Positions 13,684-21,351 of a stretch of DNA of 21,351 bases are shown piece after piece. The position numbers and the translations under genes are program-made. The notes beneath the pieces are model-generated. The model was not told the DNA's origin. It saw only the letters and a program-made list of their open reading frames with translations, and searched no databases. This DNA is from Gemmatimonadota bacterium (GTDB lineage: Bacteria; Gemmatimonadota; Gemmatimonadetes; Gemmatimonadales; GWC2-71-9), in assembly GCA_025361465.1 (NCBI GenBank), contig JANYAG010000187.1, forward strand, positions 1 through 21,351, written 5' to 3'. How positions within the stretch are numbered: position 1 is the stretch's first letter; each line of letters begins with the position of its first letter.

Positions 13684-14600
13684 ACGACTTCCTCGTCCAT
13701 TCGATCACCGCGATGGGTACCGTGGTCACGATCCAGGTGGTCGGCCACGGGGCGGATGAACAACAGCGGACGGAGCGCGCCGAAGCGGTGGAGCGCGCCA
13801 TCGTCTGGTTTCAGCAGATCCATGACTCCTGCACACGATTCGACCCGAAGAGCGAACTGAGCCAGCTCACGGCGCAGGTCGGCAAGCCGGTTCCGGTCAG
13901 CCCGCTGCTGTATCAGGCCGTCCGCTTCGCCCTGGCGGTGGCCGAGGAAAGCGGCGGGGCATTTGATCCCACCATCGGACATCGCATGGAGGCCCGCGGC
14001 TTCAACCGGAATTCCCGCAGCGGACTCGTCGTGCGCACCGCCATTCCGCCGGACCGCACCGCCAGCTATCGCGACGTGCACATCGATCCGCACCGGCAGG
14101 AAATCACCCTTCTGCGCCCGCTGGTGCTGGACCTCGGCGCCGTGGCCAAGGGACTGGCGATTGACATGGCCGTCCGCGAGCTGGAGGCGTTTGCGAATTT
14201 CGGGATCGATGCCGGTGGCGACCTCTACCTTGGCGGACGCAACTCGGAAGGCAAGCCATGGTCGGTCGGGATCCGCCATCCGCGCAACGAAGAGGCGCTG
14301 CTTGCCACCCTTCAGGTGTCGGACAGCGCCGTGTGCAGTTCCGGCGACTACGAACGCCGCAGCCCGCTCGCGCCGGAGGACCACCACATCATGGACGCCC
14401 GCTCGGGGGCATCGGCGACGGCCCTTGCCAGCGTGACCGTGATGGCCCCCTCAGCGATGGTGGCGGATGCGCTCGCCACGGCCGCGTTCGTCCTGGGCCC
14501 GAAGGAAGGCATCGCGCTCCTCACGCAGCACGGCGTCGAGGGGCTGCTGGTGACACCGTCCCTCGATCGATTCATGACCCCGGGCATGCGCCTTGAGTAG
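13680..14600 (+). CDS. apbE: FAD:protein FMN transferase ApbE
   Basis: ApbE moves FMN from FAD onto a Ser/Thr of a partner protein, using Mg. The 306-aa product has the family motifs: AMGTVVTI (11-18), the GGAFDPTIG segment (92-100), LDLGAVAKGLAID (150-162), GIDAGGDLYLGG (175-186), HHIMDARSG (235-243), and the magnesium-site region MVADALATAAFVLG (260-273). The ATG at 13680 overlaps the stop of the FMN-binding protein (ATGA), so enzyme and substrate are co-translated. The frame opens further upstream, but only as a shadow of the flavoprotein gene. The N-terminus MNDFLVHSIT has no signal peptide or lipobox, unlike the many ApbE proteins that work outside the cytoplasm. The last 8 nt overlap the next gene's TTG. 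Confidence 0.96.
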   Translation: MNDFLVHSITAMGTVVTIQVVGHGADEQQRTERAEAVERAIVWFQQIHDSCTRFDPKSELSQLTAQVGKPVPVSPLLYQAVRFALAVAEESGGAFDPTIGHRMEARGFNRNSRSGLVVRTAIPPDRTASYRDVHIDPHRQEITLLRPLVLDLGAVAKGLAIDMAVRELEAFANFGIDAGGDLYLGGRNSEGKPWSVGIRHPRNEEALLATLQVSDSAVCSSGDYERRSPLAPEDHHIMDARSGASATALASVTVMAPSAMVADALATAAFVLGPKEGIALLTQHGVEGLLVTPSLDRFMTPGMRLE

Positions 14601-15240
14601 GACGGCGGGCCTGGCTGGCCAGTCCAGGCTCCTGGCGACAACACGGTACTTCCGAACAGCCAAGGGGCGGCTGCTCCTGGTGCTCGTCCTCCTCACCGCG
14701 GTCGCGACCGCCGCCATCGCCATCGTGAGCAAACACACCCTCCGCCTCCGCACGGCAAACATCTTCAACCCCGCGGCGTTGGCGCTGGTCGCCACCTTCT
14801 ATCTCTTCGACACGGCTCAGAGTTGGTGAGGCGCGCTCCCGGAGCTTCCCGCAGTTGCCCTGTGCCTCCTCCTCGCGACGGGAGCCTGGCTGACCTTCAA
14901 GGTGAACAAGGTCCCGGTGGTCCTTGCCTTCCTCGGTGGGTATTTCCTGCTGGTGACCATATCCGCCTTTCTCGGGCGCCCGGAGCGAGTCGCCGAGCTG
15001 TTTCGGGCCCCTGACGTGAATGCCGCCCTCTTCTTCGCCTTCTTCATGGTGACCGATCCGCCGACCTCGCCGCCGAAACATCGCGACCAGCTGGTGTACG
15101 GCGGGTTGGTCGCCGTGGTCAGCTTCGCCGCGTTCGAACTGGTTGGCGCCGCGACCTTCCTGCTCGTGGGCCTGCTGGCCGCCAACGTCTGGGAAGCGTG
15201 GCGCAGGGCGCGGGCGCGAACGCAGGTATCAGCCGATTGA
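14593..15240 (+). pseudogene. RnfD/NqrB-like membrane protein interrupted by one in-frame TGA
   Basis: The frame encodes a roughly 215-residue polytopic membrane protein with about six hydrophobic segments (about 26-45, 60-77, 84-100, 107-126, 165-184, 185-202). It also has the NIFNPAA segment (56-62) and the TDPPTSP motif (154-160) typical of the RnfD/NqrB family of redox-driven ion pumps and flavin electron-transfer subunits. A TGA at 14827-14829 follows TTCGACACGGCTCAGAGTTGG, i.e. ...TAQSW-stop-GAL. In the family this position is normally a second tryptophan (QSWWGAL), so one G-to-A change (TGG to TGA) explains it. The frame continues cleanly for 137 codons on the far side. TTG at 14593 overlaps the apbE stop by 8 nt. 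It could be a recent pseudogene, a readthrough gene or a sequencing error. Restart at GTG 14902 could also make the C-terminal half. Confidence 0.8.
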
Positions 15241-15265
15241 CGACATGCATCTGACGAATCCCCCG

Positions 15266-15277
15266 GAGGCCGGCCTC
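15266..15277. repeat. 12-bp perfect palindrome in front of the thioredoxin-like gene
   Basis: GAGGCCGGCCTC is a perfect inverted repeat lying 3 bp before a TTGCCT -35-like box. It could be a regulator site or a weak terminator for the flavinylation module. GC-rich DNA produces such palindromes by chance, so this is a mild call. Confidence 0.25.
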
Positions 15278-15280
15278 GGC

Positions 15281-15309
15281 TTGCCTGCCTTTACACCGCG
15301 GGCTACACT
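15281..15309 (+). promoter_or_regulatory. Sigma-70-like promoter close to the start of the thioredoxin-like gene
   Basis: TTGCCT (15281-15286) and TACACT (15304-15309) are separated by exactly 17 nt, each matching 4 of 6 consensus bases. The predicted start, near 15316, lies only about three bases before the ATG at 15319, so the mRNA would be nearly leaderless. A GGTGA just before the ATG could instead be a ribosome site if transcription begins further upstream. Confidence 0.45.
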
Positions 15310-15318
15310 GGTGAATCC

Positions 15319-16530
15319 ATGACCCATCGCCTTGCCGTGCTCCTGCTCCTCTCCCTGACCGCCGTCTCGCACGCAGCGGCACAGGACCAGATTGTGCACG
15401 CCACGCTCGCCTACGCCGCTCCCGGCGATGGCCGGCCGACGCCGAACTTCTCCCCCAAGGGCACCCAGGTTTCGTTGCGCCCCGTCGCGGCTGGCGTACA
15501 GCTCCCACCCGGAGCTCTCCGTCCCGCCAAACGCGGCGTGATCAAGGTGGGCCCGGGTCCCCGCTCGTGGATTGCGGTGCTGGTCACCGCCTGCGCCGAG
15601 CATCCGCGCGACCTCTGCCAGCTCTTCCTCGACCGAAACCGTAACGGCCGATTCGCCGATGATGGCCCCGCGCTGACGGCCACGCCGTCCCAGAACCCGA
15701 AGACGAGGGCGTGGTGGACGTCGATGAGCAAGGTCGAGCTTTCCGTGTCGTACCCGGCCGCGAAGCGTACCGAGCCGTACCTGGTGAATTTCTGGCTGGT
15801 GCGCGAGGACTCGGCGGCGGCGCCTGATATCCTCCGCTATTCGACTGGCTCCTGGCGCGCGGGCAAGGTGACGGTAAACGGGGTCGTGGCGCTCGTGGCC
15901 GCGATGGACGACAACGATGCAGTCTTCGACAAGGCGGACATGTGGAGCATCATCCCGGCGTCCGACTCCAACGCCGAGAAGGCGGTGCTCAATCTTGCCG
16001 AAGCACGGCCAACCAACCGCCTGATGTTCCTGCCGGGAACTCCCAAGGAGCAGGTGCTCGAGTTCCGGTCCTTCTCGCCCGACGGACGCGACCTCCTCTT
16101 CGCCGTGATCGACCGCCCTGTCACCAAGCTCGCCGATCGCGCACCCGACGACCTGCTGCGCGATGAACGACCACGGCCGAGAGCGACGACACCCTTCGAG
16201 TGGGGCCATGGCCGCCAGGGGTACGAGGCAGCGCTCGCCAAGGCGAAGGCGTCGGGTCTCAACGTCTTCATCGATTTCGAGGCGACCTGGTGTGGGCCGT
16301 GCCACACCATGGACCAGTGGATCTGGACCGACGCCGAGGTCGCTGCACGGCTGAATGCCGGGTTTATCGGCGTGAAGGTCGATGCCGACCTGGAGAAGGC
16401 GCTGGTCAAGCAGTTCAAGATCGGCGGCTATCCCACGATGGTGATCCTCGACGCGAACGGGGCGGAGATCCAGCGCGTCGTGGACTACCAATCGTCGAAA
16501 CAGATGCTGGTGTTCCTGGCGCCGCGATGA
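15319..16530 (+). CDS. Exported protein with EF-hand-like loops and a C-terminal thioredoxin domain
   Basis: The 403-aa product has a clear signal peptide (residues 1-21, ending SHAAAQ), so it acts outside the cytoplasm. Residues about 22-290 form a domain I do not recognise. It contains two acidic loops resembling calcium-binding EF-hand or dockerin loops, D105-R-N-R-N-G-R-F-A-D-D115 and D197-D-N-D-A-V-F-D204. It also has two cysteines (C92, C100) that could form a disulfide. The C-terminal part (about 300-403) is thioredoxin-like, with WCGPC at 324-328 and the cis-proline motif GGYPT (P372), closest to the DsbD-gamma/thioredoxin_7 type. A role in thiol-disulfide exchange on exported proteins is likely; the partner is unknown. 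The stop overlaps the kinase start (ATGA). Confidence 0.9.
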   Translation: MTHRLAVLLLLSLTAVSHAAAQDQIVHATLAYAAPGDGRPTPNFSPKGTQVSLRPVAAGVQLPPGALRPAKRGVIKVGPGPRSWIAVLVTACAEHPRDLCQLFLDRNRNGRFADDGPALTATPSQNPKTRAWWTSMSKVELSVSYPAAKRTEPYLVNFWLVREDSAAAPDILRYSTGSWRAGKVTVNGVVALVAAMDDNDAVFDKADMWSIIPASDSNAEKAVLNLAEARPTNRLMFLPGTPKEQVLEFRSFSPDGRDLLFAVIDRPVTKLADRAPDDLLRDERPRPRATTPFEWGHGRQGYEAALAKAKASGLNVFIDFEATWCGPCHTMDQWIWTDAEVAARLNAGFIGVKVDADLEKALVKQFKIGGYPTMVILDANGAEIQRVVDYQSSKQMLVFLAPR

Positions 16531-18812
16531 CCGAGCGACTCGCCCGGCTCACGGCAGCACTCCTGGGCGGGTACCGACTCGAGTGCGAGCTCGGCGCGGG
16601 CGGGATGGCCACGGTCTATCTCGCGCACGACCTCAAGCATGACCGCGAGGTCGCCATCAAGGTGCTGCGCGAGGACGTCGCCCAGAACGTCGGGGCGGAG
16701 CGCTTCCTGCGCGAAATTCAGCTGGTGGCCAAGCTGAGCCATCCCCACATCCTGCCGCTCTACGACTCCGGATCCGCCGATGGCATCCTTTATTTCGTGA
16801 TGCCAAAGGTGACCGGCGGTTCGCTCCGCGACCGACTCGACCAGGCACACCAGTTGCCGGTCGACGAAGCCATCCGGCTGGCGGTCGAAGTGGCCGGCGC
16901 GCTCGATTATGCGCATCGCCACAACGTGGTCCATCGCGACATCAAGCCCGAAAACATCATGCTGCAGGACGGTCACGCCCTGGTCGCGGACTTCGGGATC
17001 GGGAAGGCGCTGGAGGAAAGTCAGCTGCCGGAGGGCTCGCGCGACGTCAAGGAGGCCCTCACCCAGACCGGGATGAGCATCGGCACGCCGGCCTACATGA
17101 GTCCCGAGCAGGCGGCGGGCGATGCCGCCGATGGTCGCAGCGACCTCTACAGTCTCGGCTGCATGTTGTACGAGATGCTGATCGGCGAACCGCCCTTCAC
17201 CGGACCCACGGTGCAGGTGGTCCTCGCCAAGCGGTTCGTGCAGACGCCCGCTGATGTCGCCGGCCTCCGGGATGGGGTGCCGAAGCCGGTGGCACGCGCA
17301 CTGCAGAAGGCGCTGGCCCGCTCACCAGCCGATCGACACGACACGGCGGGTCTGTTTGCGGCGGCGTGCGGTGAAGTCGAACGCGGCGAGCAACGGTCGG
17401 ACGTGCCGGAGAAATCGGTGGTCGTGCTGCCCTTCGAGAACATGAGCGCGGACCGCGAGACCGACTACTTCGCCGACGGCATCTCCGAGGAGATCATCAA
17501 CGCCCTCACGCAGTGTCCCGACCTGCGGGTCGCGGCGCGCACCTCGGCGTTCTCCTTCAAGGGCAAACAGGACGACCTGCGCACCATCGCCGAGAAGTTG
17601 CAGGTGCGCCATGTCCTCGAAGGGAGCGTGCGCAAGGCCGGCAGCCGTCTGCGGATCACCGCCCAGCTGATCAGCGCGGCCGATGGCTTCCATCTCTGGT
17701 CGGAGCGCTACGACCGGGAGATGACCGACATCTTCGCGATCCAGGATGAGATCGCCAGTGCGATCGCCGCCAAGCTCCAGGTCACCTTGGGCGCCGGTGA
17801 GATCGCGCAACTCGCCAAGCCGGCGACGGCGAGCCTCGAGGCGTACGACGAGTACCTCAAGGGGATGGCCTTGATGCACCGCCGTGGTGTCGGGATCCTG
17901 GAGGCGATCGAGTGCTTCCGCAAGGCAACGCTGAAGGACCCCACCTATGCGCCCGCCCTTGCCGGCCTCGCCCATGCGCTGGCGTTGGCGGCGTTCTGGG
18001 GGATGGCGGATCCGGAAGAGGGGCGGCAGGCGGCCAGGGACGCCTCGGCGCGGGCGCTGGCGGCGGATTCGAACCTCGTGGCCGCCCAGGTTGCCGCGGC
18101 CATGGTGGCGATCGCTGTCGAGTTCGACCGAACGAAGGCGGCACACGCCTGGGACAGGGCAGTCGCCCTCGGGCTGACAGATGTTGACGCGCGCGCGAGT
18201 CGTGCCCTCTTCCACCTCTGCTACGTCGAGGGCGACTTCGCGGCGGCGATCCGTGAACTCCGCCAGACGTTGGCGAGTGACCCCCTCAACCACGCGCTGC
18301 ATTCCCAGCTTGGGCTCGCGCTCACCTTCGGTGGCGATCACGCCGAGGCGATCGCGGAGGCGCGACAGGCCATCACCATGGACCCGAGGTCGTTCTTCGG
18401 GTACTGGGTCCTCATCCATGCCCTCCTGGTGAACGGGCAGGACGAGGAGGTGCTCAGCACCGGCGTCGCCACCATGCGCCGCTTTGGCCGCAACAGCTGG
18501 ATCCTGCTGGGTCTGGCCGGCGCATACGCCGCGCTCGGGCGCCTCGAGGAAGCAAGCGCGATTTACGACGAACTGACCGCCCGCTCCCGCACCGAGTATG
18601 TCCAGCCCACGGTGCTGGCGATGACCGCCATCAGCGTCGGCCGACGCGAGGAAGCCGTGGCCTGGCTCGCCCGGGCCGCGGCGAGCCGCGATGTTTTCCT
18701 CGTGCCCATGCTGTTGCAGTCGCCGACTCCCGCGGCCGTCGCACTGCGCCGCGAGCCGGAGCACGCCGACATCGTCCGGCAACTCGGGTGGGACAAACCA
18801 CTCACTACCTGA
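16527..18812 (+). CDS. Soluble serine/threonine protein kinase with TolB/FlgO-like and TPR domains
   Basis: This 761-aa Hanks-type kinase has a large output or sensing half. The kinase domain (about 16-282) has the glycine loop GAGGMATV (23-30), VAIK lysine K45, helix-C glutamate E63, HRD (136-138) with K140 and N143, DFG (155-157) and YMSPEQ (190-195). All catalytic residues are present, so it should be active. Residues about 296-420 match the TolB/FlgO-like domain seen in signalling proteins (KSVVVLPFENMS, YFADGISEEI, VRHVLEGSVRK, GFHLWSERYDR). From about 437 to the end are tetratricopeptide-type helices. The relatives I know usually have a membrane helix between kinase and the TolB-like part; none is visible here. 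The ATG at 16527 overlaps the thioredoxin-like gene stop; a hydrolase follows after 20 nt. Confidence 0.95.
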   Translation: MTERLARLTAALLGGYRLECELGAGGMATVYLAHDLKHDREVAIKVLREDVAQNVGAERFLREIQLVAKLSHPHILPLYDSGSADGILYFVMPKVTGGSLRDRLDQAHQLPVDEAIRLAVEVAGALDYAHRHNVVHRDIKPENIMLQDGHALVADFGIGKALEESQLPEGSRDVKEALTQTGMSIGTPAYMSPEQAAGDAADGRSDLYSLGCMLYEMLIGEPPFTGPTVQVVLAKRFVQTPADVAGLRDGVPKPVARALQKALARSPADRHDTAGLFAAACGEVERGEQRSDVPEKSVVVLPFENMSADRETDYFADGISEEIINALTQCPDLRVAARTSAFSFKGKQDDLRTIAEKLQVRHVLEGSVRKAGSRLRITAQLISAADGFHLWSERYDREMTDIFAIQDEIASAIAAKLQVTLGAGEIAQLAKPATASLEAYDEYLKGMALMHRRGVGILEAIECFRKATLKDPTYAPALAGLAHALALAAFWGMADPEEGRQAARDASARALAADSNLVAAQVAAAMVAIAVEFDRTKAAHAWDRAVALGLTDVDARASRALFHLCYVEGDFAAAIRELRQTLASDPLNHALHSQLGLALTFGGDHAEAIAEARQAITMDPRSFFGYWVLIHALLVNGQDEEVLSTGVATMRRFGRNSWILLGLAGAYAALGRLEEASAIYDELTARSRTEYVQPTVLAMTAISVGRREEAVAWLARAAASRDVFLVPMLLQSPTPAAVALRREPEHADIVRQLGWDKPLTT

Positions 18813-18832
18813 ACACCACGGAGCATCTCCCG

Positions 18833-20263
18833 ATGGAGCATCGCATCGCACGCGCGACCTGGCTCGCCACGGTTTTGGTCGCCCTCCAGATTGCCCCCGC
18901 TGCCACCCAGGCGACCAACACGCTGCCTGCCGACCTCGCCGCAAAGGTCAACGCAGCGGTGACGGACATCGTCACCAGGACCCACGTCCCGAGTGCGTCG
19001 GTCGGGATCGTCCAGAACGGGCGTGTCGTCTACCTCGCGGCGTTCGGCATGGCTCGATTGTCGCCGAGCATGCCGGCCACGCCGGAGATGCGGTACGCCA
19101 TCGGCTCGATCACCAAGCAATTCACCACCGCGTGCATCCTGCTGCTCGCCGAAGAGGGGAAATTGACGCTGGACGACCCCGTCGCCAAGTACTTTCCGGA
19201 GTTGACGCGAGCCAGGGAGGTGACCATTCGCAACCTCCTGTCCCACACGTCCGGCTATCAGGACTACGCCCCGCAGGACTACACCATTCCGGCGTGGACC
19301 AAGCCCACGACGGCGACCGCGATCGTGCACGAATGGGCCACCAAGCCACTCGATTTCGATCCGGGCACCCAGTACCAGTACAGCAACACCAATTTCAACA
19401 TTGTCGGGCTCATCGTCGAGAAGGTGAGCGGTCAACCGTTCTGGACCTTCCTGTCGCGGCGCGTGCTGGTGCCTCTGGCGATGACGAAGACCATCGATCT
19501 CGACACCCAGCACGCCCTGATGGAGCCCATCGGCTACTTCCGCAACGCCCTCGGCCCCCTGCGGCCAGCGATCCCGGAGGCCCCCGGGTGGTATTTCGCC
19601 GACGGCGAGTTGGCGATGCCGGCCGGCGACCTGCTGAAATGGGACATCAGCCTGATGCATCAGACGCTGCTGAAGCCAGCGTCGTACGCCGCGATGGAAA
19701 CCGAGATGCGGCTGAAGAATGGCCAGGGTGCCCGCTATGGTCTTGGCGTCAGCCTCTCGGTGCGCGACGGGCGCCGGGTGGTATCGCACGGCGGTGAGGT
19801 TGGTGGCTTCGTGGCGTCGAATACCGTCTTCCCGGATGACAAGGTCGCGGTGGTGGTGCTGACGAACCAGGAGGCCAGTGCAGCGGCCGGGGCGATCGGC
19901 CGCGCGATATCAACGCTGCTGCTGCCCCCACCGGCGTCCGCGTCTTCTCCGGCCGAGACGGCAAGGGCTGAGGCCCTCGCCACGAAGGTCCTCGCCGGAT
20001 TGCAACGCGGCGAGATCGATCGCGCGCTGTTTTCCGCCAACGGCAATTTCTACTTCGACCAGACCGCGCTGGGTGATTTCGCCACCAGCCTCGAACCGCT
20101 GGGGGCGATCAAGACCCTGAAACAGACCTCCACCGCACTGCGCGGCGGCATGACGTTCCGCGCCTTCGAGGCCGAGTTCACGAACGGGACGAAGGTGTCC
20201 ATTTCGACCTACACCACCAGCGACGGGAAGCTGGAGCAGTTCATCGTCGATCAGGCGGGGTGA
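18833..20263 (+). CDS. Exported serine beta-lactamase-family hydrolase
   Basis: This 476-aa class C beta-lactamase-like hydrolase or esterase has a signal peptide (about 1-26, cut near ATQA). The active site is complete: SITK (S92, K95), YSN (183-185), and HGG (319-321) in place of the KTG triad. Such enzymes include peptidases, esterases and penicillin-binding protein relatives; true antibiotic resistance cannot be inferred. After about 370 there is an extra domain of about 100 residues (AETARAEALATKVL... and ALRGGMTFRAFEAEF) often found behind this fold, with unknown role. The ATG at 18833 has GGAG upstream; an earlier in-frame start at 18788 would lie in the kinase gene and remove the clean signal peptide. 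It lies 20 nt after the kinase stop and is probably in the same transcript. Confidence 0.92.
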   Translation: MEHRIARATWLATVLVALQIAPAATQATNTLPADLAAKVNAAVTDIVTRTHVPSASVGIVQNGRVVYLAAFGMARLSPSMPATPEMRYAIGSITKQFTTACILLLAEEGKLTLDDPVAKYFPELTRAREVTIRNLLSHTSGYQDYAPQDYTIPAWTKPTTATAIVHEWATKPLDFDPGTQYQYSNTNFNIVGLIVEKVSGQPFWTFLSRRVLVPLAMTKTIDLDTQHALMEPIGYFRNALGPLRPAIPEAPGWYFADGELAMPAGDLLKWDISLMHQTLLKPASYAAMETEMRLKNGQGARYGLGVSLSVRDGRRVVSHGGEVGGFVASNTVFPDDKVAVVVLTNQEASAAAGAIGRAISTLLLPPPASASSPAETARAEALATKVLAGLQRGEIDRALFSANGNFYFDQTALGDFATSLEPLGAIKTLKQTSTALRGGMTFRAFEAEFTNGTKVSISTYTTSDGKLEQFIVDQAG

Positions 20264-20387
20264 TCACGTTGACCGACGCGTTTCGCAGTATCGGGCACTG
20301 CTCAAGACCGCCACGCTCGAACCGCACCCACTCTTTCGCGTCGAAATTGGAACGATTGCTGACTGGGAACGACCGTAGGCTGGTTGC
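20264..20387. other. 124-bp gap between convergent genes
   Basis: No gene is seen. A small hairpin, GCAGT (20285-20289) with ACTGC (20297-20301) around a 7-nt loop, may help end the hydrolase transcript. The stem is only 5 bp and there is no U-tract, so this is weak. Confidence 0.25.
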
Positions 20388-21351
20388 CTACTTCGCCACC
20401 ACACCCCGCCAGCCATCCGAAATGAGCGCCGCGACGCTGGTGAGGATGCGCGGCAGGGCAAGCCCACCGGGCGAGACCAGATAGCGCGGCGTCCAGACCG
20501 GATCGAACTTGTCCTTGAAGTTGCGGACACCGCGAAAATTGTAGAAGCGCTCGCCGTGGCCGTAGACCAAGGCGCCAACCCGCTGCCAGAGCGGAGCCAG
20601 GCTTCGCGTCTCGAGGCCGGAGAGCGGCGCCATGCCCAGATTGAACCAGTGGCACCCCTCTCCACGGCAATGCAGGAAGAGCATGGTGAACAGGTATTCC
20701 ATCACGTCGTCGGGGGCATCGGCGGAGTGGCGCATCAGGTCGAGGGAAACCTCCTCCCGGCCGGCCGTCTCCCACAGGTTCGCGAAGGCTACCACGCGGC
20801 CGTCCCGCCGAATGACGGCGTGCCGGAATCGCTTGAGGTAGGCGGGGTCGAATCCTCCGAGCGAAAATCCCTTCTCCCTGGTTCGCTTCGACTCGAGCCA
20901 CTCGTTCGACACGCGCTCGAGTTCGGGCAACAGCGCGGGTACCCCTTCCTGCGGTACGATCTCAAAGACCGCGTTGGCACGCTCGAGCCGGCGGCAGGTC
21001 TGGCGGAGGCCGCGGCGACTGCTGCCATCGAGCGAGAAAGTGGTGAGCGACACCCTGGCCTCCTCGCCCAGCTTTGAGAGCGTCAGGCCGAGATCGATGT
21101 ACAACGGCAGATGTTCACGACCGACCTCATAGAACACTGTCCATCCCGCGTGCTGATGGGCGAGCGCCCTGAACTCCCAGGCGAGTTCCACCGCCTGATC
21201 GTGCTGCCCCACCGGATCCCCCATGGCGACCCAGCACTTGCCCGAGACACCGTACGCGATGAAGGCCTCGCCGTCCTCGCTCCAGCGCAGCGACTTGTCA
21301 CCGGTGAGCGCCACATTGCCCAGCGCGGTCGGCCCTTTCGCGACCAAGGCC
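20388..21351 (-). CDS. MprF-like aminoacyl-phosphatidylglycerol synthase, C-terminal catalytic domain (partial)
   Basis: The 321 codons in the window match the C-terminal DUF2156 domain of MprF/LPG synthases, a GNAT-like fold that transfers an amino acid from aminoacyl-tRNA to phosphatidylglycerol and thereby lowers surface negative charge. Features seen: ALTGDKSLRWSEDGEAF near the start, YGVSGKCWVAMGDPVG, RRGLRQTCRRLERA, FSLGGFDPAYLKRFR, FNLGMAPLSGLE and the typical FYNFRGVRNFKDKFDP. The frame is open through the right edge; codon 21347-21345 is TTG, but the sequence there aligns with the interior of the family, so the true start and any membrane domain lie outside the window. Alternatively it may be a shorter standalone DUF2156 protein. 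The amino acid used (lysine, alanine or other) cannot be told. Confidence 0.9.
   Translation of the reverse strand, partial: ALVAKGPTALGNVALTGDKSLRWSEDGEAFIAYGVSGKCWVAMGDPVGQHDQAVELAWEFRALAHQHAGWTVFYEVGREHLPLYIDLGLTLSKLGEEARVSLTTFSLDGSSRRGLRQTCRRLERANAVFEIVPQEGVPALLPELERVSNEWLESKRTREKGFSLGGFDPAYLKRFRHAVIRRDGRVVAFANLWETAGREEVSLDLMRHSADAPDDVMEYLFTMLFLHCRGEGCHWFNLGMAPLSGLETRSLAPLWQRVGALVYGHGERFYNFRGVRNFKDKFDPVWTPRYLVSPGGLALPRILTSVAALISDGWRGVVAK

Noticed and set aside
14827..14845. Selenocysteine insertion at the TGA, with the hairpin GCTCCCGGAGC just downstream
   Set aside because: The stem is too small and too close for a bacterial SECIS element, the position is a membrane-side tryptophan in the family, and one G-to-A change explains it more simply.
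14823..15014. Separate gene starting at the TTG or GTG that overlaps the TGA in another frame
   Set aside because: Its translation is proline/arginine-rich and not membrane-like, while the original frame continues the transporter-like protein.
20264..20300. TTGACC promoter-like sequence between the convergent genes
   Set aside because: The nearest TATCGG lies only 14 nt downstream, and there is no plus-strand gene to drive.
1..21351. Insertion sequences, prophage genes, CRISPR arrays, toxin-antitoxin or restriction systems
   Set aside because: I looked for transposase or integrase motifs, regular repeats and paired small genes on both strands and found none; all sizeable genes have ordinary metabolic, signalling or envelope roles.

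Overview
The window is GC-rich, densely coded, and lacks mobile elements, tRNA/rRNA genes and CRISPR arrays. Its protein content points to a member of the Gemmatimonadota or a close relative. The clues are a Ser/Thr kinase joined to a TolB/FlgO-like domain and TPRs, with the phylum-typical kinase wording, a fumarylacetoacetase next to housekeeping genes, and a WlbA-like sugar dehydrogenase. This taxonomic call is inference from protein style; no marker gene is present.

Region 1 (1-8240, minus strand) reads from 8240 down to 1: an unrecognised 291-aa protein, fumarylacetoacetase, a GNAT acetyltransferase, pdxH, a cation diffusion facilitator, tilS, hpt, ftsH, and the start of a further gene that may be folP. 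Almost every junction is a stop/start overlap (ATGA, TTGA, GTGA, TGATG) or a tight overlap. The run therefore looks like one long, translationally coupled operon joining tyrosine catabolism to the conserved tilS-hpt-ftsH block. A strong Shine-Dalgarno and a TTGACC -35-like box precede the first gene.

Region 2 (8328-11123, minus strand) holds a FliA/WhiG-type sigma factor, a 290-bp non-coding gap with a good sigma-54-like promoter match and strong inverted repeats, an alpha/beta hydrolase, and a WlbA/WbpB-type UDP-sugar dehydrogenase.

Region 3 (11251-20263, plus strand) starts with a DEAD-box helicase whose -10-like box sits so close to the ATG that a leaderless mRNA is likely. It is followed by a three-gene flavinylation module: an FMN-binding protein with a covalent-FMN motif, its ApbE flavin transferase, and an RnfD/NqrB-like membrane protein interrupted by one in-frame TGA. 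Next comes a three-gene unit: a secreted protein with EF-hand-like loops and a thioredoxin domain, a soluble Ser/Thr kinase with TPRs translationally coupled to it, and an exported serine beta-lactamase-like hydrolase.

Region 4 (20388-21351, minus strand) is the C-terminal part of an MprF-like (DUF2156) aminoacyl-phosphatidylglycerol synthase, cut by the window edge.

No clearly novel defence or mobile system is visible. The best leads are the unknown protein coupled to fumarylacetoacetase, the broken electron-transfer subunit next to ApbE, the sigma-54-like site before the FliA-like sigma gene, and the thioredoxin-kinase coupling.
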